Shown here piece by piece: positions 1-10,617 of a DNA stretch of 64,000 nt. The notes under the pieces were generated by a model. It did no database searches. It had not been told where the DNA came from and saw only the letters and a program-made list of their open reading frames with translations. Source of the stretch: Acanthosoma haemorrhoidale. Taxonomy: Eukaryota; Arthropoda; Insecta; Hemiptera; Acanthosomatidae. Where the stretch lies: contig OV884012.1 of assembly GCA_930367205.1 (NCBI GenBank), forward strand, positions 154,767,405-154,831,404, read 5' to 3'. Position 1 is the first letter of the stretch. Each line of letters starts with the position of its first letter. Made by a program: the position numbers and the translations under genes.

Positions 1-819
1 ATTTATGAACTATGTCTGCTCTCTAGTCCCCTATTTAAATCAGCACCCCCCCCCCCCCCCCGACCAGCTTATTACCCCCCTCCTCTGTTTTTATTTCCCC
101 CCCGACGATAAATATCTGCCCTCTCTCCCCCCCACGGATTAATTACCAACGGCTCCGGTGCAAAGTCTCCTTTTCATTTATTTATTTATTCCCCAGTGTC
201 GGTTTCCAGCACAGCCAGCTAATTTCTCCTCAAGTTATTATTGTAGTCGAGTTTGCATTTATATTTAGGAGGACGGTTTATCCAATAGGAAAACATCTCG
301 GCCGTTCATATCAAAGGGTAGGTAAATAATGCCTTATTTAGATTCAGGTAATTAATGGATAGGTATAGCTAAATGTATATAGGAAAAAACAATAAATAAT
401 ATCTAATAATGTGCAAATAAAGAATAATAAAGTCCGGCTCACAAAAATTAAATATAAGACGACAAATTACAGTACAGTAGATACTACCCCTCAATTAATA
501 AAAAGTAATTTTAAAGCGTTAGGGTAAATAAATTGCTACCTAAGTCTTATGTGGGTTTTTTGTATTCTTGTTACTTACACAAAGACCAATACATTAGTGT
601 ATCCAATGTACTGATATTGGCCCAGCCTCCTCTAACCCAAGGTAATCTATCTTAATAATTAAAGTGGTGATCAATGGAAGAACAAACGTAGAATAGACAC
701 TACGATACGTTTTATTTAAAATGGTATTAAAATTAAAAAATAACTAAGCTTAGAACAAATATACTCGTACATAGATGTCTCCATACATGATCTGATGACG
801 CATGGAATGTTTTTTATTT
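1..819. other. Intergenic, homopolymer-rich then AT-rich
   Basis: C runs at 46-62, 75-80 and 98-104 and about 124-131, then plain AT-rich sequence. No ORF, RNA gene or mobile element recognised. Confidence 0.6.
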
Positions 820-1345
820 CAAAACCTCTTTATTGATAATTTACAATGAAAAAAAAATTTTGATTTCCAATCTTCTCCTCTTTCTGCGATGCACTGATGC
901 ATTCGAAGGAGGGCATAAATAAAATACATTTTCAGATTGAAGTTAAAAGTCAAAAAACACTTCCACAGCACTATGTGATGAGGCTCACCTTCAGCTTACA
1001 ACCGGGAAAAAACTAAGCCTATATCTAGAACCTAAGACCTAAGAACCTAAGACCTAAGTACCTAAGACTAAAGTGAAACAAAGTGTTGTCATATCAACCC
1101 TGTAGCTTATGCATCACAATACTCCACCACCGGCACAGGAGGGAAGCCGGGTTTTAGCTGTACCTGCTCCCTAGGGGGTGCGCAGAGACCTAATCTGTCT
1201 GCTTCCATCTCAGTGGATAAATAAACTTTCTATACCAAATTTTTGTATAACAGAATTCACAGGTTGAAATAAATTAATAATTTCTAATCATCCCCAGATA
1301 CACTGGGCAAGGTGAGTAAAACGATGACTTGGAACCATAGTTAAA
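820..1345 (-). mobile_element. 3'-end fragment of the second LINE family
   Basis: Minus-strand tail matching the element at 26050: TTTATTTCAAAACC(T/C)CTTTATT start, GGGCTCACCTTCAG-type block and AACCTAAGACTAAAG block. Near 1290 the CATCCCCAGATACACTGG block matches a region further inside the same element, so internal sequence has been lost or replaced. Confidence 0.65.
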
Positions 1346-3658
1346 AATCTTCCTAATTTTTTATTTTAAATTTAATAAAATTAAATTGGATGAATTCCAT
1401 TTCGGAATTTGTTTGAATTTGCGCTGTTAGGTACATTTTTAAGCGTAATTTGGCAAAGTTCAAATCATATAGCATTCTCACTCTTCATTTATATTAAATT
1501 TTGGTATTTTCCAGTAGGTGTGATTTGTTATACAGAAAATAAGCCACGTTTTGAGCACTCTTGTCAATTTTTACAGCAAATTTTGAACTAACAAAAAATC
1601 TACTTCATTTTATAAAAAAAATTGTTACATACAATAAATTTCATGTTCTTCAATCTTCTCTTTATTGACCCAGGTTTGGTAGTCTCAAAATAAGGAACCC
1701 TTTTTATAGATCAATTATTCCGAATTTAGAAACAAAACATATATAAACTAAGCAAGTGTTTAGTCACAGTGACAATACTATAGCGGAATGTACGAATGAT
1801 GTTTAACACTCATTAACAATGTGCAATAACCATTTCCATGTTATTTTGACAGATTATTTTAATTTTTAGCAACAGTTGTATGCTTAAATCTTACATTGAA
1901 ATTATATTTGTATGCTTAAATTTGTTGAACGTTTCCAACCATTTCATCTTTGGACCAGGATACTTACATGTCTTGCTTATTTTAGTCTTGTTTGTTGTTT
2001 TATTTTGGATCCTTTTACTCTACACAATACCTTAAGCTCATCTTTGTTATTTAACTCTTGATGTTTATAATTTATTTTAGGGATAGTCACATTTAAGTCG
2101 ATTCAAAGGTTCGCTTCCTCTTCCTTCGTGTCATATGTCCCGCCTCAAATGACTTCCCTCACTTCCTTGTGCTTGCATTGTCAGTCTCACTGAGTTGTTC
2201 TGTATTATTTATGATATAGTTTCCTCGGTGGACAGCAATCATTTTGTCTTCCCAAATATGTATTACAAACCCAGCTTACCAACTCGCTGCGATTATTGTA
2301 AACTTTAGACTAAACATTGTAAACTATCAAATAGAAGAACGATCTCAGGACGATGTCTATTAATTCATTGCATTTGTTTATATGTTATTAAAATTGATCA
2401 TATAACATAGGAGGCAAGTAATATTTATGTGAATGTTAAAGCAGTAAAGGGCACTACTGTAGATGATGGAAGGTATAACTCTTAAGAAAGCCCTTCGTGA
2501 CGTAGGACAGCCGCTGGACCAATGGGAAGCCGGCTCTCATCAACACCCCCCCATTGGCCCTATTGGCTCCAATTAGGCCCTGCGTACCAAGTAGGCCCTT
2601 CATAGGCCCTGTGTAATATTCTATAACTGACTGTCATTAGATATAATTATCTCTTCACACCATCTCGCCGACATCTGGCCTTAAGTGAGGCCGCTACACG
2701 GACACTTCACATCAAGTCTAGTTGTCGGGGGGGGGGGGCGTTTAGGCAGCTCGTAAAGCAGGATAAGTGTCTAGCACTGCTTACGAGGCACTTACAAGGG
2801 CTAACGGACAGACAGGCAGCGCCGCATCCGCAGGTCTTAGCTTGTCGTCTCTATGTAACTGTTGTTTCATAGCTGATTTCGGAGGTAATTTTTTTTTTTA
2901 TTTAACTGAAGAATGAAGAAGAAAATGGAAAACTAGGATTAAATTGATAAACGGGGAAGGTTGAGAAAAGAAACAAAAGTATCGATGGACTACAGAAACA
3001 CGAAGTCACATATGCACAAGAAAAAGTCATCAAGTTGTAATCAGAAACTTGAAGAGAAACAGCTCAAAGCATATTGGATAGCATAAAAAAGGTAAACGCA
3101 TCAAAACTAGCAATCTTTGTAGGATCTTGCAACGACCAACATTGTAGGATACTTTAAGGTTTGTTTCATGGTGGCTTGTTAAAACTATTGAGCTCAATTT
3201 CATCGTAAGTACTTTCATTTAATTTATCAAACCAAAGGGTATCTAAATTTTCAGTTCTGGAAGTGCAATCAATTTTAGTGGTCAGTTGAGTGGATTCCGA
3301 CCTAGACCGCAAGTTAACCCGATTTCTGGTTTATGGAATACTTTTTAAAATTTTGAGCCTTGCTTCGATCGTATGTTTATTGCAAAGATGATTGCATGAT
3401 AATTTAGGGTATTTATAATCGTCAGTTTGGAAATTTAAACTTATTTTAGTCGTCAATATTTGAGATTTATATCTACAATTGTCACTTGCTTCAAACACGA
3501 CTGTTTTTAGCCATAAGCTTTTTCGTTTAACGGTTTTAACCCAAATTTAAAATTAGGTTGGTATTCAAATTTCAAAAACCTACATCGTGAGTTAACCTAT
3601 ATTCTGTATCAGGGTGCAATGCTTTGTAATATGAGCCTTTTTTGAATACTACCATTTA
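1346..3658. other. Intergenic, no gene recognised
   Basis: AT-rich sequence apart from the GC-rich block at 2480-2885. The short ORFs here have no recognisable motifs. Confidence 0.55.
2480..2885 (+). promoter_or_regulatory. GC-rich block with GGCCCT repeats, possible distal promoter or 5' exon
   Basis: Four GGCCCT copies within about 70 bases (2553-2616), CCAAT motifs near 2519 and 2552, a run of 11 G at about 2728, and GC-rich sequence ending in CGGAG|GTAATT, a possible splice donor at about 2885. Its link to gcm, 7.6 kb downstream on the same strand, is guesswork. Confidence 0.25.
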
Positions 3659-4469
3659 GGTCGAGTCATAAGTAACTTCCGTTTTTTTATCAGACATTTA
3701 TTTTGCTCTCATCAAATAACAAAATTATATTAATTTTGACGAGTGGAGGACGCTTTTCATGGAGTTTCTCTTGCACTCTTTGCAACTGCTGAACGTATCT
3801 ATCCGCAGTAATCGTTAAATTTGACTTCAACAACTCGTGGTGAATTATTCCTTGACAATCCCACCATAGACACAATAAAATCTTTTTGCCATGGATGTTT
3901 GCTTTCGGATCTGGTAGGAGTGGTTGATCCTTACCAAGCCACTGTCTTTTGCAGACTATATTGTCATAGGTAACCCATTTTTCACCTGTTATAATCCTGA
4001 TTAAAAAAGGGTCAATTTTTACCCGTGAGAGCAGACTTGGGGTGATTGACTAGCGATCTTCTTTATTCCGTTCACTGAGATTGTGAGGTACCCACATTCC
4101 TAACTTGCTGACTTTCCCGAATTTCTCCAGGTGGCGGTTAACAGTTGATTGTGATTCAACCTTTCTGCTATACCTCTTGTTGATTGACGTGGATTTTGCA
4201 CCAATATTGCCTTTAAAAGGTTGTCGTCAAAGTTGGAAGGACGTCCCGCCCTCGGTTCGTCTTTTAAGGTCGTATCTCCAGAACGGAATTTTATAAACCA
4301 ATTCTAACTGCCCGATCAGTTATTAGTCTTTCACCATATACACTGCATATTTTTTCAGCTGTCGCCCTAGCACTATTGCCTTGTTTAAATTCTCAAAGCA
4401 TTACATGACAAACATGTATTTTTTTGACTCTCCATTTTAGAGGTTAAAAATAACAGTTTAACGTAACGT
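3659..4469 (-). mobile_element. Decayed mariner, one TIR visible
   Basis: Left TIR GGTCGAGTCATAAGTAACTTCCG at 3659-3681, nearly identical to the TIRs of 23837-24444. Minus-strand transposase pieces: WWDCQGIIHHELLKSN, TADRYVQQLQRVQEKLHEKR, and the N-terminal HTH near 4200-4430. The C-terminus after the second catalytic region is deleted. The right TIR is absent. Confidence 0.8.
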
Positions 4470-5892
4470 AACCATCACATCGATGAAATCAAAGAGTATC
4501 AGCGAATAAAGTCATTTTATTAATATAATAAATATACAATAATGGCCTAATTTACTGTTTACAGTAATTACTGTTCATGTAGGAGAGGTGAATTAAAACA
4601 ATACACAGAGAGACAGGTATGGAGTGTAGACGAAATGGGTAAATAACCTGACTGGTTGGAGAGTTTTATCTTTCGGTATGTTTGTTCTTTGGCAGGTATT
4701 CACAAGGCTGTATGACTTAATAGGCGGGTCACTCCTTCTTTTAGATACTTTCCCAGGTGGTCTTAGGTGCTAGCTGCAGTCCTCTTATGCCAAGCCGACC
4801 ACTGTTGGGATAGTGGTCGCTTGGTCCATTAACTCAATAATAACAATCATACGATTATTCTTATTTATAACTAAATAAGCTAATAGGACTACACCGAAGA
4901 AGTCCCTCATGATGCCTAACTGGTTCCGGGTCGAAATCTCCACTTGTATATCGATTAGCAGCTCGGCTTTCTCCTCTGTACAAACAGCTACACAAATTTA
5001 AAAAAAAAAAAAGAAAAAAAAAAGGACATGGAAAGAGATATAAAAAAGAGCGGAGTAAGAAGCGGAGGATTGAGGCAGGTCAAGGAGTGGCAAACCTGTT
5101 GGTTATAAACTGTAGTGGACAATTTTTTCCCTGATACATATTTCTCAGGCTCTTGTTTGCCGTCTCTCTCTCTCAACCACTCTTCTTTTTGGAGTCCCGG
5201 GCGAAGGACACTAAATCCACACGTCAAATGTTCTCACAGTTTACAGGCAAATTAGTGAGTTTTTTCCCGTATAACTTCTTTAGACTAAGAAAAATGTGGA
5301 ATTAAAAGATTTAGCGTGTACAGTGGCCATTCAGTTCATTTGACATATAGTTAGAGTATTACGCTCGAATTAATATTTAATAATATCGTAAAAGCTGTTT
5401 GCTAGCTTACGGTTTCGTGGATGAAAAGGTTTGCGGTATTTTTTTTCAATTTTCGCTATAAGCACAAAACCTTGTTAGCAAGCATATACATGTAGCTATA
5501 TATATATATTTTTTTTTAATGATTTTTATAATTACTATCTAATAAATTAATTTAAAATATACTAACTACAACGAAATTTTAATTAATATTTTCAATGAGG
5601 AATTGCTATAAATAAGTTTTGATTTTGTCATATCCTGAAAACTTTGAACGGTTTCGAGCATTGAAAGCCGGGAGACTTCAACGCTTCAATTAACGTTCGG
5701 ATAATTTTTCTCCGAGATAATATCTAAAACTTAGATAGTAGAATCATTTTAATTATTTTGGAATGATTCACTGAAACTTCGTACCGTCGATTGATCATAA
5801 CATAATTACTAGACATGTATATAGTTTATTTGAATAACGATTTTTCCAAAGTAGATTATACCTTTCAATTAAATATATATTCCCACAGTTAT
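4470..5892. other. Intergenic, no gene recognised
   Basis: AT-rich, with an A-rich low-complexity tract at 4998-5023 and a short TA run near 5495. Nothing coding seen. Confidence 0.55.
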
Positions 5893-6380
5893 TCAGAACG
5901 CTTTGTAAGTGGTAATTATCACAAAATCACTCCAACACTTCCAGAATGGAATCATGCGAAATGTGGTCACACATACCTCTTTCGAGATGTTGAAGAACGC
6001 GGACCTGCACCCGTTGCTTTGTGTACCGTCGGTGGGTGAGGTTATCCGCAGGAGACACATTAAGTTTTTTGACTCGTTGCAGCACCTGACAAACCCAGTG
6101 TTTAACACTATAACCCCACCACCCCTCCCGCGTCGATGGCAACTGACTGTCGGGAAAAAATTAGGATAAGAATTAGTATGTAAGTCAGTTTTAAGGTTGA
6201 TCAAAAAGGTTAGCCCCATCACCTTTATTAGTCAGTTTAGTCCAGTCATGTGTAATGTATATCATTATACTTGTTTATTCGTTTTATAATTTCTATAAAA
6301 TAACAAAACCTGTATATAATGTAGTGATGCTACAGGAAATACAAAATAATTTGTAAATAGATTCACCTGAGGATCTATAA
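5893..6380 (+). mobile_element. LINE ORF2 C-terminus plus 3' UTR, second-family relative
   Basis: Reads [20 protein letters not shown] then [20 protein letters not shown] and PVFNTITPPPLPRRWQ in one frame, followed by a 3' UTR shared with the copy at 12490-13215, including the GTAG(T/C)GA(T/C)GCTAC hairpin. No poly(A). Confidence 0.75.
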
Positions 6381-7541
6381 TTATATATAATTATCTGGAA
6401 ATTTAAAGGGGCTATGGAAGAAAAAAAAATAAAGAAAAAAATATCACAATACAAAAAAAAAAAATCACAATTAAACAATTTTACTTTTTTCACCTAAAAC
6501 ATTAAATAGTATCATATTCTCTGCCATAACAATTTTACACGAGAATTTAAAAGATTCTATAAAAACTTTAGCACCTGTCTATGTTTAAATGCATATGAAT
6601 AAGAGAAAATTTCGGGACCCCGAAGAAGAAAGACACTTGGGACATGGATATGCAAATGGTACACAGGTGGCGAGAGCGTGCGGTACCGGGCACAGCTGGC
6701 CCAGGTGCGGATTCCTTCATGTCTTCTCGTCAATTCGGGACAGGGTTTTTGAGTAACTACGACAGTTCAGCAGCAACAGTATATCTCGAGTGCTTAAGAT
6801 CAATAGTATGTTTACGAAAAATTCATAAACGGAATAAAGAATTTTGGAAAATGAAACAAATATATTCTGAAATGGTCCGACCAGGGAAGTGAGTAAATGG
6901 CACTAGTTTTATGTTAACCAAAGTTTCTTAAATCTTAAATTTAAGATATATCCTATAACCATCGGACTTGGCTATTACTATTAAACTTACCAAAGATGCC
7001 TGCCAGACTAAAACTAATCCTCTCCAAAGTTACAAATGAATAACTCCGTAATTCAATTCATGCCATCGAATAAGAGAACCCCCCCATTCTCACAAAAAAA
7101 AAAAGAAGATTCATTGAGGACATATCGAGGAGGCGGGGATGGCCGGAGGCAGTGGACCAGGGTGGCCAACACAATAATCATACAGTCCAGTGCTACCGCT
7201 GCCTTCTCAATATCTCAACTGTTGGCAGCCTGCAATCAATAAACCAACTAACCACATCTTAGCTTTCCGATCTGTAGCCTTTATTTGTTATTCCAATGTC
7301 GAAACAGTGGAGCAGGTTTCTAATTGGTTTTTTTTTATTCCGGTAATTAATTATTTAGAAAGCGGATGATTGCCTGAAAGTGTTTTCTGAAGGAATCCTG
7401 ATTTTAATTATGACTTGAAATCCACAAAACATACAGTTCCATCGAAATCAAACGTACATTAGTTTAACCACCACGGTTTTTGTTGAAGCTTAACCGTCAG
7501 CCCACTCTAATATTTGAATGTCTTCTTCTAAATCAATGAAC
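6381..7541. other. Upstream of gcm, no gene recognised
   Basis: AT-rich with A tracts. A 249-base ORF at 6644-6892 has no recognisable motif and no coding support. Confidence 0.5.
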
Positions 7542-7997
7542 GTTCCTTCCTATACGATGAGTATATTACATTAGTTGGCTAATCTGAAGAGGCTTCACTT
7601 TCAAACAACAACCGGGTGTAGTCTTTCGTCTGTCTGTCTGTCGGTATGATTATTCAAAAATAGCCCCTAATATAAAATATTAAAAAATAACGGGTTCCTC
7701 CCTATACGATGAGTACATTACATTAGTTGCCTAATCTGAAGAGGCTTTACTTTCAAATAACAACCGGGTGTAGTCTTTCGTCTGTCTGCCTGTCGGTATG
7801 ATTATTCAAAAATAGCCCTTAATATAAAATATCAAAAAATAACGGGTTCCTCCCTATACGATGAGTACATTACATTAGTTGCCTAATCTGAAGAGGCTTT
7901 ACTTTCAAACAACAACCGGGTGTAGTCTTTCGTCTGTCTGTCTGTCGGTATGATTATTCAAAAATAGCCCCTAATATAAAATATAAAAAAATAACGG
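7542..7997. repeat. Tandem repeat, 3 x 152 bp
   Basis: Three nearly identical units beginning GTTCCT(T/C)CCTATACGATGAG at 7542, 7694 and 7846. Each holds a CTGT(CTGT)nCGGT microsatellite core and ends AAAATAACGG. Identity is above 95% by eye, so the array is recent. Confidence 0.92.
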
Positions 7998-8282
7998 GAA
8001 GTGCGCGGAAAAAATTATGTTCCGTGTCTCTCTCACTTAGTTTTAACCCTACTTTTGTATGATTTATTTACAATCTGCTACAATATAATATGACAGTATA
8101 TTTCTCAGATCATACTTTACATAGCTCAGAGGATTTGATGTTGTATTGATAATGATGATAGGATTAAAGATAGTAATGGTGAAAATATTCCATTGATTCA
8201 AATATATTTTCAAGCCCATTTTAATAGTTTTCTTAATCCGAGGTCTCTAGGAACCATTCACTTTCTGGTACGTTTCTTGTTT

Positions 8283-8308
8283 ATATATATATATATATAT
8301 ATATATAT
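8283..8308. repeat. (TA)n microsatellite
   Basis: Uninterrupted TA dinucleotide run of about 13 repeats. Confidence 0.95.
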
Positions 8309-8449
8309 TTAAAAGAAGATACAATGTAAATGATACAAGATAAAATTGAATCAAACCAAAATTGTATTCTAACTAGTACTAAGTAGTTTCCTGAATTGAA
8401 AATGTAGTTTATAACGTGAACCGTGCGGAATACCCGTTGATAATCTAGG

Positions 8450-9175
8450 GATAAAATCTGCTTGTCGGTATCTTCTTATTGATTTTTTTTGTTCATATCC
8501 TCGTCGTATTTAAAATTATGGAATTCATTATAGATTTTATATAAACGAATCTATTTACAGTAGATCATTATTATATGTTCTATAGCTTAGCTACATTTTT
8601 TTTAAATTTTTAATCATTTTACATTGCGATTTGTGATTGTTACAAAAGTATAATGTACATTATACATTCATTGTACATTTATTTATGTACATGTTTAAAA
8701 GTATTATGAATCATATATGTTTTTTTCCCCGTATCCCCCTTCAAAATGACAAAATGATCATTTTCGTTATAGATTCTCACTCGAATCTATTTACATATTA
8801 GTATTATATTTGCTGTAGTGTCGCTACATTCTATACAAGTTTTGAATTCCATAACATTATGTAATTTATTTTTTTATGATAAGATTTTAAGATGATAAGA
8901 CTCTCATCTTTATATATGGTGCCCCCCCCCATCCCCTTAAAAACTGCCAAAATTATTATTTACTGTAGATTCTTAGGTGAATCTATTTACATATCACACT
9001 GCACCATCGGTACACTCTATACAAGGTCTGAATCGGCATAGAAGTTATATAATCAATACAAGTACAATGATACTTAATCTACTTGGCTTCATTGACAAGA
9101 CTTTACAAGGTGATGGGGCTCACCTTTTTAGGGTTGTAGACCAATCAGTGTATATAGATTCCGAGAGATAAGGTA
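8450..9175 (-). repeat. Diverged tandem repeats joined to an antisense LINE 3' UTR
   Basis: Three diverged units, starting near 8533, 8771 and 8968, share AGATTnTnA--nGAATCTATTTACA, a TATTATAT block, the GTAG-GTCGCTAC hairpin and TCTATACAAG. The same string, reversed, ends the LINE copies at 6300-6380 and 13140-13215, and 8968-9130 continues into the LINE 3' UTR up to GGTGATGGGGCTCACC. Confidence 0.6.
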
Positions 9176-9224
9176 TTGACCATAAAACGACAATAAACTT
9201 TTATAAAAACAAGCGCTAATTACA

Positions 9225-9445
9225 ACATGCCGGTCGGGGTCGCTGAATGTAGCCGAGATAATGGGATGTTTGTCAAACATGGCAGGCTGTTATCTGCGTA
9301 ATTAAGTAGCGGGTAAGACGGGAGGCGGGGCTGAGAGCGGAAATGACCACTAGAGGATACGGCACCACCCGCACTGCCTCCTGGATTTCACCTTCTCACA
9401 GCTCTTTAGAGTTCATATAAGTGGCATTGAGCCGAAAGCTTATCG
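9225..9445 (+). promoter_or_regulatory. GC-rich island with TATA-like element upstream of gcm
   Basis: Stands out from AT-rich surroundings. Ends in CATATAAGTGG at about 9414, a possible TATA box about 1.1 kb before the first coding exon. It could be the gcm promoter or an enhancer; nothing proves a start site. Confidence 0.3.
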
Positions 9446-10213
9446 GATGAGTTTATTTTCGATGATGCCGGTGAATAAATAAGTGTGGTACGATCCACCA
9501 GTCAGGAACAGATGTCTCAAGCAATTAGTCACGCCAGTTGAATTCATTATCGTTAAAACAAAAGCTGTTCTCTTCTGATCATTATCTCCTGATACATAAG
9601 GCACTGTACGGAATCGTTCACCACAAGCAACAAGTTTCAGAAGGCAATAAAGCGGTAGAACCAAGAAATGGTGGCCTCACTGCTTTCAATGAATCGTACA
9701 TATTAATTACCCAAATAATATTTGATTAGATATCTCTAAATGTAATCATAAAAACGAATTAAAAGAGAGTTTGGTTTGGATACAAATTTAACATAGCCGC
9801 CTGATAAGCTGGTACCGTTATTCTGTCGAATATTATCGAATACATAATTGTGATGAAACGTTTGATTTTTTTCATTCTACTGGTTGTCGGGCTTTTCTAA
9901 TTGACTGAATAATTCAAGGGTTGAAATAAGAAGACTTTTTATCTACCCACAATAAATTTTATAATTTTATAACCAAACTATAATTAAAAAAATAAACTCC
10001 CACAGTAACCGATACATTACATGATAGACATGCCGATTTTTTATATCGTTATGTTACAATAAACTTTGTATTATTAATTTACCTCATTTGACCTTAAAAA
10101 AACTTTCGTTTTGACAGTGCTAACAAATTTACGATACTTTTTATTTTACCATTATTACTATCACTATTAAAACTGATGATAAATTTTTGTTGAAAGCGCT
10201 TGGCTATAATTTC

Positions 10214-10221
10214 ATGCGGGC
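10214..10221 (+). promoter_or_regulatory. Candidate Gcm binding site (ATGCGGGC)
   Basis: Matches the known GCM consensus ATRCGGGY exactly and lies about 310 bases upstream of the first gcm coding exon. Autoregulation is known for fly gcm. A single 8-mer is weak evidence on its own. Confidence 0.35.
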
Positions 10222-10545
10222 AGGTAAAAATATATTTTGTATCAACCCCTCGAATACTCCGTGTCACTTAAATCACCTGGTTTAAATTTTTAAACCATCA
10301 CTAAATAGATTTCTGTGATTCTTTTTTAAAACTCTCTCGCGATTATATTTGTAAAATATATCATAAATGTAATTCGTACAACTTTGGAATGCACTTTTAC
10401 AATAGCACTGCACTTGTTTCAAAGCAAAGCCTTGGATTTCGAGCTTGGACATTGTACTATATATTATATAAGATATTACGATAAATGATAGTGTTATACA
10501 TATATATTTATGTATATTTGTATGTGTTCCAGAAGGGACTCGGAA

Positions 10546-10617
10546 ATGAGCGGCCACTACCCGCGGCTCAACCGGCAGCACCACGACTGGGACATCAACG
10601 ACTCCAACGTCCCCAGG
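10546..10617 (+). CDS. gcm: gcm coding exon 1
   Basis: Encodes 24 residues, MSGHYPRL... to ...DINDSNVPR, the start of the GCM domain. It is followed by donor GTGAGT. A splice acceptor (CCAG) at 10529-10532 suggests that a non-coding or short coding exon lies upstream. Phase 0 exit. Confidence 0.85.

Noticed and set aside
1027..1070. ACCTAAG repeats resembling insect telomeric CCTAA
   Set aside because: The period is 7-8, not 5, and similar AACCTAAGACTAAAG lies in the 3' UTR of the LINE at about 26290, so it is LINE-derived.
4988..5227. 79-codon minus-strand ORF
   Set aside because: Ends in a poly-Phe/Lys low-complexity tract from the A run; no other support.
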